A stretch of 64,000 nucleotides of DNA from contig CALJVP010000009.1 of the NCBI GenBank assembly GCA_937773605.1, positions 1-64,000 of the forward strand, written 5' to 3'. This stretch comes from an uncultured SAR86 cluster bacterium. Lineage in GTDB: Bacteria; Pseudomonadota; Gammaproteobacteria; Magnimaribacterales; Magnimaribacteraceae. Made by a program: the position numbers and the translations under genes. Within the stretch, counting starts at the first letter, position 1. The number at the start of each line of letters is the position of its first letter. The notes beneath the pieces are model-generated. The model made no database searches, was not told the origin of the DNA, and saw only the letters and a program-made list of their open reading frames with translations. This document shows, one piece after another, positions 43,601 through 50,923 of this stretch.

Positions 43601-43648
43601 GGTATAGAACAACTGATTTGTAATCAGCAGGTCAGAAGGCCAGCTTCA
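43601..43648 (+). pseudogene. Decayed partial copy of tRNA-Thr(TGT)
   Basis: CTGATTTGTAATCAGCAGGTC is identical over 21 nt to the anticodon arm and variable region of the intact tRNA about 200 bp upstream. GGTATAGAACAA before it resembles the D arm (GGTAGAGCAG), and GGCCAGCTTCA after it resembles the acceptor end (CGCCAGCTCCA). The T arm is missing and no acceptor 5' strand remains, so it cannot form a tRNA. It is a remnant of a duplication or of an integration event. Confidence 0.7.
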
Positions 43649-43667
43649 TTTTACTATCTAATTTTTT

Positions 43668-43835
43668 TTATTCCCTATCTAATCTTTGATAATCTTCGTC
43701 TTCTTCTTGCCTTTTGAGTTCTTCCAATTCATCAGATTCATCACGCTCTGTAGGATGAAAAATTTCTTCTTCATAATTTGGGTCTCTTGGCTTTTTAAGC
43801 CAATCTAATATCTTTTTTAGTAATTTCTTAATCAA
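43668..43835 (-). CDS. Small acidic hypothetical protein (55 aa, TTG start)
   Basis: A 55-codon frame that starts TTG ATT AAG: a short basic helix (IKKLLKKILDWLKKPRD) followed by an acidic stretch (ESDELEELKRQEEDEDYQR). GGGAAG lies 12 nt upstream and AGGAGG slightly further. No ATG is available in frame. The charge pattern looks like a real protein with an amphipathic N-terminus, but there is no recognised family. It fills most of the otherwise empty 43463-43931 interval. Confidence 0.45.
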   Translation of the reverse strand: MIKKLLKKILDWLKKPRDPNYEEEIFHPTERDESDELEELKRQEEDEDYQRLDRE

Positions 43836-43931
43836 TTCTAGTGCTAACTTCCCTGATGCCCTCCTAATTATTATTTAACACAGATTTAGTATATCAGAAC
43901 AAAATATTGTATGAATTTTAAACAGTTACAG

Positions 43932-44273
43932 TTACAGAGGCGCTTGGCAAGTACTAGCAGAAGAGTCTGGCCTATCGCATGGAAATGACTTCCTCAAGAG
44001 CTCCTCATTATTTAAATTATTTAAATGATGCTCGGCACTTAACATGTCACTGAATCTAGTACTACAATCTAACATTCTGTTATTCCTTTCTTCCAGAATC
44101 AGCCTATAAACTCTTATTTTATTTTCTCTGATTAATTTGTTAAAAAGTTGATCGCTTTCTGGAAAGCATAAAGTGTAATCATCAAGATTCTTACCTACAG
44201 AAAATTCTGAAGAAATTGGGATATTCGAACAAGCTACGAAAGAAAGGAACAGAAAAACAGAGAAAAATTTCAC
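43932..44273 (-). CDS. Small lipoprotein of unknown function
   Basis: 113 aa with a lipoprotein signal: MKFFSVFLFLSFVAC, cleavage before C15 (lipobox F-V-A-C), followed by SN, so probably an outer-membrane lipoprotein. The mature part has Cys at about 36, 70, 99 and 108, and a Ser/Pro-rich tail (RPDSSASTCQAPL). No family recognised. Its ATG shares a base with the stop of the upstream NIPSNAP-like gene (TAATG), so it is the last gene of the acyl-CoA synthetase/GST/NIPSNAP cluster. Confidence 0.7.
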   Translation of the reverse strand: MKFFSVFLFLSFVACSNIPISSEFSVGKNLDDYTLCFPESDQLFNKLIRENKIRVYRLILEERNNRMLDCSTRFSDMLSAEHHLNNLNNEELLRKSFPCDRPDSSASTCQAPL

Positions 44274-44623
44274 TAGACTGCTTTCATAAACCTGGCATTA
44301 AGATGAAGGTAGGAATTTTCATTAGGATGTTTTGACCATATTTCTTTCCATTCTGGATTTTCTAGAAAAGCTGCAAATTCTGCATCTCGAACCTCTTTGC
44401 TTGGCCACCTGATTATCCAACATACATTTGGTTGGCCATTAGGAGAAACGATAGGGGAAGAGCCTTCAACTTCTGATTCCAGTCCTTCGTCGAGCCAAAA
44501 ATCTATGACATCTAAATTCTCTTTTAACCACGGGCCTGCTAAATTTTTTGCCCACTCCTTGTAAGCATCAAACCACTCCGGATCAATCGTATAATCTCGT
44601 ATTTCGACAATTGCATTTGACAT
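44273..44623 (-). CDS. NIPSNAP-like dimeric alpha/beta barrel protein
   Basis: 116 aa. IVEIRDYTIDPEWFDAYKEW near the start and CWIIRWPSKEVRDAEFAAF with NPEWKEIW later match the NIPSNAP family (ELRxY..., W...R...F...PeW), a ferredoxin-like dimer fold. The biochemical role is unknown. It lies between a GST and a small lipoprotein, downstream of an acyl-CoA synthetase, so a role in processing a hydrophobic or aromatic compound is possible (inference). Confidence 0.72.
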   Translation of the reverse strand: MSNAIVEIRDYTIDPEWFDAYKEWAKNLAGPWLKENLDVIDFWLDEGLESEVEGSSPIVSPNGQPNVCWIIRWPSKEVRDAEFAAFLENPEWKEIWSKHPNENSYLHLNARFMKAV

Positions 44624-44637
44624 ATTCTTTCCTTTTT

Positions 44638-45252
44638 TTAATTATCTGAGCTAGGTCTTGAAGAAACTTCTTGGTGCCACCTATGCAAGCTTTTTAATTC
44701 ATCATCCGGTTTTAAATCTACCATTCTTGATGCAAAATCAACAGCAGATAATAGAGTTATATCAGCGATCGTGTACCTATCTCCAGCCACAAATCTTGAA
44801 GAAGAAAACTCCCTATCTAATCGCTTATAAAAGGAATTTACATTTTTATCACTTGCTAATTTAGCGGCTGGTATTTGTTCAAAAATACCCATACTGCCAA
44901 CGATGGGTCCATTGACCCATGATGTTCCTATCTGTGTCCAAAGTTCTAATTCAATGTGTCTGTTTCTACTTTCTATAAAAGCAAGTTCAAAGGGATCTTT
45001 TCCAAAAAGATTAGGTTCTGGTTCTACACTTTCCAAATAACGACAGATTGCCACAGATTCAGATATGCATCTTCCATCATCTAATTCAAGGACAGGGATC
45101 TTTCCGCTGGGATTCTTTTTAAGGAACTCTTCTGACTTGTGCTCCCTTTTAGACATATCGCAATTAACTAGCTCAAGATCAATTCCTTTTTCTGCTGCGA
45201 AAATTTTTACGCGCCTTGGGTTAGGCGCACTCGGAAAGTCATATAATTTCAT
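44638..45252 (-). CDS. Glutathione S-transferase
   Basis: 204 aa with the two GST domains. The thioredoxin-like part (1-80) has YDFPSAPNPRRVKIFAAE, GKIPVLELDDGRCISES and AICRYLE; the helical part has RFVAGDRYTIADITLLSAVD. S8 may be the residue that activates glutathione. It conjugates or reduces electrophilic compounds in the cytoplasm. Three bp separate it from the acyl-CoA synthetase, so the two are probably one operon. Confidence 0.9.
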   Translation of the reverse strand: MKLYDFPSAPNPRRVKIFAAEKGIDLELVNCDMSKREHKSEEFLKKNPSGKIPVLELDDGRCISESVAICRYLESVEPEPNLFGKDPFELAFIESRNRHIELELWTQIGTSWVNGPIVGSMGIFEQIPAAKLASDKNVNSFYKRLDREFSSSRFVAGDRYTIADITLLSAVDFASRMVDLKPDDELKSLHRWHQEVSSRPSSDN

Positions 45253-45255
45253 TTT

Positions 45256-46800
45256 TTAAGAAATCGCTGGTGCGTCTGTTCCCAAAAACTCGTCCCTGAG
45301 AGTTCTCTTTAAAACTTTACCTGTTGCATTTCTTGGTAAAGCTTCTATAAATTCAACTGATTGAGGGACCTTAAATTTCGCCAAGTTCTCCAGACAATGT
45401 GAAATGACATCTTTTTCTTCCAATGCTTGCCCTCCTTTTAAAACTAGAATGGCTTTTCCTGTCTCTCCCCATCTTTCATCGGGTACTCCAATAATGGCTG
45501 CCTCTGCTATTTGGGGAAGCTGGTACAGAACGTTCTCTACTTCTGCAGGGTAGACATTCTCACCTCCAGAAATATACATATCCTTCCAGCGATCAACTAT
45601 ATAAACAAAGCCTTCGTCATCAAATCTTGCAGCATCTCCAGTTTTAAGCCAGTCACCTTCAAATGAATCTCTGGTTGCTTCTGGTTTGTTCCAGTAACCC
45701 GGGGTTATATTAGGACCTCTAATATATAGTTCTCCAACCTCCCCCCAAGGCAACTCTTTACCATCATCATCAACGACTTTAACTTCTGTATGGAGTAATG
45801 GTTTACCTGCTGCCCCTAATTTTCTTTCAGCATCTGCTGCATCAAGCCCTATACCTCCGGGACTGGTTTCAGTCATGCCCCAGCCTTGGGTCATAGAGAC
45901 ACCTCGATCTGACCATGCTCTCAAAATTGCTTCGGCACATGGAGCCCCTCCAATACCTGCAACTTTTAATCCGGATAAATCAGTTTTATCGAAGTCCGGA
46001 TGATTCATCATGAATTGATATGGCGCTGGAACGGCAAAAAAGTGGGTTACTCCGTACTCGCTGTTTCCGATGATTGATAAAGCTAATCCCGGTTCAAACT
46101 CTTTAATGAGAATTATTTCACCTCCGGCATGAAGTACAGGATTGGCATAACAGTTCATTCCTCCAGTATGAAATAGTGGAAGAACAACCAGCTGAACGCT
46201 TTCTGAAGTGACAAAAACTGGAGAAGCCAAATTAATGCAATTATAAAGTTGCATTTGATGATTGATCATTGCTCCTTTGGGATGGCCTGTCGTTCCTGAA
46301 GTATACATAATCATGATCAAGTCTTCCTGAAAGGATTCAACAACCTCATGTGATCCATCAGAGCCATTAAGGGCTTCTTCATACTCACTATGTAAATCGT
46401 CACTATCGATCTGCAAGGACGAACTAATAGAGCAATCTTTCTGTAATTCTATTGAAATATCTAAAAACATAGCGTCATAAATCAAGGCGCTAGGAGTGCT
46501 GTCTTTTAATATGTATTCCAGTTCAGGTTTTGTTAGACGCCAATTAAGGGGCAATTCAATGGCACCAATTTTTGCACAAGCGAATTCAAGCTCAAAAAAC
46601 TCTGCACAATTTTGAGAAAGTATAGCCACCCTATCACCTTTTTTAATACCTTGACTTTGCATCCATCCGGCAAGCTTATTTGCTCTATTGTTTAATTCAG
46701 AATAGGTTAATTCTTTGTTGGAACTTAAATCTCTAATTGCGACTTTATTGGGTCTTACGTTCGCATGATAAGCGGACCAATCGTAATGTTTAACTGTCAT
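45256..46800 (-). CDS. AMP-dependent acyl-CoA synthetase
   Basis: 514 aa of the acyl-adenylate (ANL) family. The P-loop YTSGTTGHPKG (166-176), MTQGWGMTETSPGG in the middle, GEVGELYIRGPNITPGYWNK, the adenylate hinge D-R-W-K-D, and the catalytic lysine K495 (PRNATGKVLKR) are all present. It activates a carboxylic acid, likely a medium or long chain fatty acid, to its CoA ester. Substrate not known. First gene of a four-gene cluster (GST, NIPSNAP-like, lipoprotein follow). Confidence 0.93.
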   Translation of the reverse strand: MTVKHYDWSAYHANVRPNKVAIRDLSSNKELTYSELNNRANKLAGWMQSQGIKKGDRVAILSQNCAEFFELEFACAKIGAIELPLNWRLTKPELEYILKDSTPSALIYDAMFLDISIELQKDCSISSSLQIDSDDLHSEYEEALNGSDGSHEVVESFQEDLIMIMYTSGTTGHPKGAMINHQMQLYNCINLASPVFVTSESVQLVVLPLFHTGGMNCYANPVLHAGGEIILIKEFEPGLALSIIGNSEYGVTHFFAVPAPYQFMMNHPDFDKTDLSGLKVAGIGGAPCAEAILRAWSDRGVSMTQGWGMTETSPGGIGLDAADAERKLGAAGKPLLHTEVKVVDDDGKELPWGEVGELYIRGPNITPGYWNKPEATRDSFEGDWLKTGDAARFDDEGFVYIVDRWKDMYISGGENVYPAEVENVLYQLPQIAEAAIIGVPDERWGETGKAILVLKGGQALEEKDVISHCLENLAKFKVPQSVEFIEALPRNATGKVLKRTLRDEFLGTDAPAIS

Positions 46801-46876
46801 TTAATTTTCCTTTTTTTATTTTTTTATTTTTAGAGAATGTTATTTTTTTGAACTTAGCATATTGAATTTTCTTGTA

Positions 46877-47032
46877 TTAGAAAAAGACGACCATTACTAC
46901 ATAAAATACTATCACCGCTCCCCAAATATTAATTAAAAAGCCAATTCTTTTACCTACTTGCTCGCCACGCGAGAACTGCCACAAGAAAAAAAGTGCGCTT
47001 ATAAAGAATAAAGAAACAATTACGCCTATCAT
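46877..47032 (-). CDS. Small two-helix membrane protein (51 aa)
   Basis: Too short for the usual gene cut-offs. It opens MIGVIVSLFFISALFFLWQF, has a short polar turn (SRGEQVGKRIG) and a second helix (LINIWGAVIVFYVVMVVFF). It fills the 384-bp interval between the acyl-CoA synthetase and the RNase R gene. No Shine-Dalgarno site is evident before its ATG. The clean hydrophobic-turn-hydrophobic pattern argues for a real membrane protein, but no family is recognised and expression is unproven. Confidence 0.45.
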   Translation of the reverse strand: MIGVIVSLFFISALFFLWQFSRGEQVGKRIGFLINIWGAVIVFYVVMVVFF

Positions 47033-47184
47033 TTGGACATTTAATTTTTAGGTTAAAAATACAAACTTAACTTTACTTTTTTAGTAAGAAGCAATCAAGC
47101 AAGAGTTCTAGGAGGGGCAAGAAAATACTATAAAGAATAAATCATTAATACTTATAAGTAGGAACTAACTATATCATGAGCTGA

Positions 47185-49164
47185 ATGAAGCAAAGACGAG
47201 GCCATAAAAGTAAAAGAGTTCGTAAAAAAAATCAGAACGAGCTTATTGGGTATTTTCAAAAACCAAAAGGGAGTCACGCGCACTGTGTTGTTGATCGGGC
47301 TTCAGAAGAAAAATTCAAAATTGGAAAATCAGAGCTTCGAAAAGCTTTTCCTGGAGACTTAGTCCGATACCACCTAACTCCTAAAGGATGGGCTTCCATA
47401 GATAGTGTTTTAAAGAGCAATACAGATAACTTTATTGGCAAAATTACTAGAAATGGAAAGATCACATTCTCATCTCCAGTTGGCCTTGAAGATATTGTCA
47501 GAATAAAGATAACAGGCGATATTCCAAAAAAAATAAGTACTGAAACGTTAGTAGAAATAATATTAACAAAACAGCCAGCTGCAAGACAAATGGGTGAAGG
47601 TTTTATTAAACGAACCATCTCAGAAGATAATATTCTTGAAATAGCTTCCGCTTTATCTGTTTCTAAACACGACCTACGAACAGAATGGAATAAGTCGATT
47701 ATTCAAGAATCACAAAGACTCGCCAAAACTGTTATTGCAACTGAAGTAAATTACGTGGATCTTAGAAATAAATCATTCATAACAATAGATGGCAAGACAG
47801 CAAAAGATTTCGATGATGCAGTCTTTTCAGAAAAAAATAAATCTGGAGATCTTGTTCTATACGTTGCTATTGCTGACGTGGGAAAATTTGTTACCCCTGG
47901 TTCGGCAATGGATAAGGAAGCTGCGGAAAGAGGGACATCAGTTTATTTCACTCAAAAAGTTATACCCATGTTACCCGAGATAATTAGTAATGATCTTTGT
48001 TCATTAAGACCGAAAGAGGACAGATACTGCTTGGTCTGCAAAACCAGTCTATCTCAAGCTGGAGAATCCAAAGAAGTAGAATTTTTTCAAGCTATTATCA
48101 ATTCAAAATCTCGTTTAACTTACGAGAAAGTTGCCGAGCAAATGAAGATAAATAAATTTTCTGACCCTTACGCGCAATCTTTAAAAAATTTAGTGGATAT
48201 ATATAAGATTCTAAAGAAAGCAAAGAAAAACAGAGGCGCTTTGGAATTAGATATTCCCTTCTATGTTCCTCAATTGAAGGGAAATAAGATAGAAAAATTT
48301 ATCAACACTTCTAGAAATGAAGCCCATTTATTAATAGAAGAATGTATGCTCCTAGCCAATATCTGTGCAGCAAAGATTCTGATGAAAGCAAAAATTCCTT
48401 CCATTTATAGAATCCATCCAAAACCCGATCCACTAAAGATAAAGAACCTCGAAGGCTTTGCAAGAAGCAGAAAAATTAATGTTACTTTGGGTGATGATGG
48501 AAAAGTTAAGGAACTATCAAATCTTGTTGATATTACAAAGGACAGAAAAGACAAGGAAACCATACATATGCAAATTCTTCAGTCCTTAAGTCTTGCTGTT
48601 TATGAAACAGAAGTTTCGGAGCACTTTGCTCTGGGCTATCCCGCTTACACCCATTTTACTTCCCCTATAAGAAGGTACCCCGATTTGATGGTCCATAGGG
48701 CATTAAAGTCGCTCATACAAACAAGCCCAAATGGAAATATTTCTCTTGATAAGATCAGACCTCAACGCATTAATAAAGACCTCTACCCATACAATAATGA
48801 CTTGGTAGAAGAAATTGCGTCTCTATCATCCACCAAAGAAAGAGAAGCAGAAAAGGCAGAGAGAGAAGCCATCAACTACCTCAAATGTGCCTACGCTAAA
48901 GACAACATCGGAAAAGAATTCAATGGTGTTATCTCTGGAGTCACAAATTTTGGGCTGTTTATTCACTTAGATTCCATTCATATAGAGGGTCTGTGTCATA
49001 TTAAATATTTACCAAGAAGAGAGTATTATGAATTTGACGAGAATTCTAAAATGCTAAAGAGCACTAGTTCGAACCATTGCTATTCTCTCGGGGACAGCCT
49101 TTTAGTAAAAATTAAGGACGCAGACTTAACCACACAAAGAATTGATATAGAGATTGTGAAATGA
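47185..49164 (+). CDS. rnr: RNase R/RNase II family exoribonuclease
   Basis: 659 aa. A 3'-5' exoribonuclease: basic N-terminus (KQRRGHKSKRVRKK), two cold-shock-like domains, the RNB catalytic domain with IDGKTAKDFDDA (D202, D208, D210, D211 bind metal), and a C-terminal S1 domain (GVISGVTNFGLFIHL). The HTH of E. coli RNase R (813 aa) is missing, and its length is close to RNase II (644). The rnr-rlmB neighbourhood is that of rnr, with a 4-bp ATGA overlap. RNase R also matures tmRNA and degrades structured RNA. Confidence 0.9.
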   Translation: MKQRRGHKSKRVRKKNQNELIGYFQKPKGSHAHCVVDRASEEKFKIGKSELRKAFPGDLVRYHLTPKGWASIDSVLKSNTDNFIGKITRNGKITFSSPVGLEDIVRIKITGDIPKKISTETLVEIILTKQPAARQMGEGFIKRTISEDNILEIASALSVSKHDLRTEWNKSIIQESQRLAKTVIATEVNYVDLRNKSFITIDGKTAKDFDDAVFSEKNKSGDLVLYVAIADVGKFVTPGSAMDKEAAERGTSVYFTQKVIPMLPEIISNDLCSLRPKEDRYCLVCKTSLSQAGESKEVEFFQAIINSKSRLTYEKVAEQMKINKFSDPYAQSLKNLVDIYKILKKAKKNRGALELDIPFYVPQLKGNKIEKFINTSRNEAHLLIEECMLLANICAAKILMKAKIPSIYRIHPKPDPLKIKNLEGFARSRKINVTLGDDGKVKELSNLVDITKDRKDKETIHMQILQSLSLAVYETEVSEHFALGYPAYTHFTSPIRRYPDLMVHRALKSLIQTSPNGNISLDKIRPQRINKDLYPYNNDLVEEIASLSSTKEREAEKAEREAINYLKCAYAKDNIGKEFNGVISGVTNFGLFIHLDSIHIEGLCHIKYLPRREYYEFDENSKMLKSTSSNHCYSLGDSLLVKIKDADLTTQRIDIEIVK

Positions 49165-49916
49165 AGCCAAGCAATGATCAAGAACTTGTCTGCGGAATAA
49201 ACGCTGTAAAAGAAATCATTTCCATAAGACCCAGAAGTGTTCTGAAACTCTTATTGCAAAATGAAAAGCAGAACTCTAGGATCGAGTCCTTATCAAGCTT
49301 AGCTAAAAAGAATCACATAGAAATAATTCTAGAAGAAGATAACTTCTTCGAACGCAATTTCATTGAACAAAACCACCAAGGAGTTGCTATTCTTTGCAAT
49401 AAACGACTTGAAGAAAATGAAACTTTCCTTGAAAAACTACTTGAAAAAGAAAATTTACTCATCCTTATTTTAGATCATCTGACCGACCCTCATAACGTTG
49501 GGGCTTGCCTAAGGAGTGCAGCTGCAGCCGGAGCAGACGCAGTAATAGTTCCAAAAAATAGATCTTGTCACTTAACCCCAACAGTAAGGAAAATCTCATC
49601 TGGTGGTTCGGAACTAATGCCATTTATCGTTGTCACTAACTTAAACAGAACTATTGAAAGGCTCTCAGATTCAGGAGTTAAGGTTATAGGTGCCGATGCT
49701 GATAAGGGAAAAAATCATACTGAGATAGACATGAAAGGAAGTGCAGCATTTATTATAGGCTCCGAAGATAAAGGCTTAAAGCGCTTAACTGCAGAAAAAT
49801 GTGATACCTTGGCAGCAATCGATATGCCTGGAGGAATTGAAAGCCTGAATGCTTCAGTAACTGCAGGAATAATCCTCTTTGAATACGTCAGACAAAATAA
49901 CCATCCAAAAACTTAA
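49161..49916 (+). CDS. rlmB: 23S rRNA (guanosine-2251-2'-O)-methyltransferase
   Basis: 251 aa of the SPOUT (SpoU) family. The trefoil-knot motifs are DHLTDPHNVGACLRSAAAAG, GSEDKGLKRL and DMPGGIESLNASVTAGIILF. The short N-terminal substrate-binding domain is present (about 1-75). It methylates 23S rRNA G2251 at the peptidyl-transferase P loop. The start overlaps the rnr end by 4 nt; rnr-rlmB is conserved in gammaproteobacteria. Confidence 0.95.
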   Translation: MKPSNDQELVCGINAVKEIISIRPRSVLKLLLQNEKQNSRIESLSSLAKKNHIEIILEEDNFFERNFIEQNHQGVAILCNKRLEENETFLEKLLEKENLLILILDHLTDPHNVGACLRSAAAAGADAVIVPKNRSCHLTPTVRKISSGGSELMPFIVVTNLNRTIERLSDSGVKVIGADADKGKNHTEIDMKGSAAFIIGSEDKGLKRLTAEKCDTLAAIDMPGGIESLNASVTAGIILFEYVRQNNHPKT

Positions 49917-49937
49917 TTATTTATATAAAATACGGCG

Positions 49938-50858
49938 ATGCTTGCTCAAAGGACATTATCCAACTCAATTAAAGCCTTCGGCATAGGACTCCATAGCGGC
50001 AACCCAATAACATTAACTCTGAAACCTGCGGAACCTGATACTGGTATAATTTTCAGGAGAGTTGATTTAGACCCTGTCGTAGAAATCAAAGCCAGAGCAG
50101 AAAATGTTGGCGATACCACCCTATCTACCTCGTTGACTTGGGAGGATGTAAAAGTATCTACAGTGGAACACTTGCTTTCAGCCATGGCAGGATTGGGCAT
50201 TGACAACGCTTATGTTGAAGTCAATGGCCCTGAAATACCTATCATGGATGGCAGCGCAGGTCCCTTTGTCTTCCTTATTCAATCGGCTGGACTTCACGAA
50301 CAAGACGCACCCAAAAAATTTATCAGGATAAAGGAGACCGTAAGAGTTCCATACGGTGATGCCTGGGCTCAAGTATCTCCTTTTCATGGTTTTAAAGTTG
50401 CCTTCACCATGATCTATGATCATCCAGTACATAAGCAACATGCGACGACTGCCTCTATTAACTTCAACAGCACTTCTTTTGTTAAAGAAGTAAGCAGAGC
50501 CAGGACATTTGGTTTTATGAGTGAATTAGAAACGCTCAAAGAAAATAACTTAGCACTCGGAGCGAGTGAAAAGAATGCAATAGCGATTGGCGATGAAGAA
50601 ATACTTAATGACGACGGGTTAAGGCTTGAGAATGAGATGATAAAACATAAAATTCTAGATTCTATTGGTGACCTGTACCTTCTTGGACACAATCTTGTAG
50701 GCTCATTTGAAGGATATAAATCAGGTCATACAGTTAATAATGGCTTATTAAGAGAATTAATTGCAAGACCTGAAACCTGGGAAGTTGTAACTTATGATGA
50801 TCCCAATACATCACCTATCAATTACTTAGATCCAATTATTGATCCAAGCTCTGGATAG
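49938..50858 (+). CDS. lpxC: UDP-3-O-acyl-N-acetylglucosamine deacetylase
   Basis: 306 aa, full length. The zinc deacetylase that commits to lipid A synthesis. Zinc ligands H78 (TVEHLLSAM), H237 and D241 ([13 protein letters not shown]), catalytic E77 and H264 (SGHTVNNGL) are conserved. The presence of lpxC shows that the organism makes lipid A and so has a Gram-negative envelope. The lpxC-secA adjacency is conserved in gammaproteobacteria. Confidence 0.98.
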   Translation: MLAQRTLSNSIKAFGIGLHSGNPITLTLKPAEPDTGIIFRRVDLDPVVEIKARAENVGDTTLSTSLTWEDVKVSTVEHLLSAMAGLGIDNAYVEVNGPEIPIMDGSAGPFVFLIQSAGLHEQDAPKKFIRIKETVRVPYGDAWAQVSPFHGFKVAFTMIYDHPVHKQHATTASINFNSTSFVKEVSRARTFGFMSELETLKENNLALGASEKNAIAIGDEEILNDDGLRLENEMIKHKILDSIGDLYLLGHNLVGSFEGYKSGHTVNNGLLRELIARPETWEVVTYDDPNTSPINYLDPIIDPSSG

Positions 50859-50923
50859 TTTTTAACTATATTCAGATACTTCCTCACGCAAATTGATAGA
50901 ATTTGTTCCGTAATAGAAATTTT

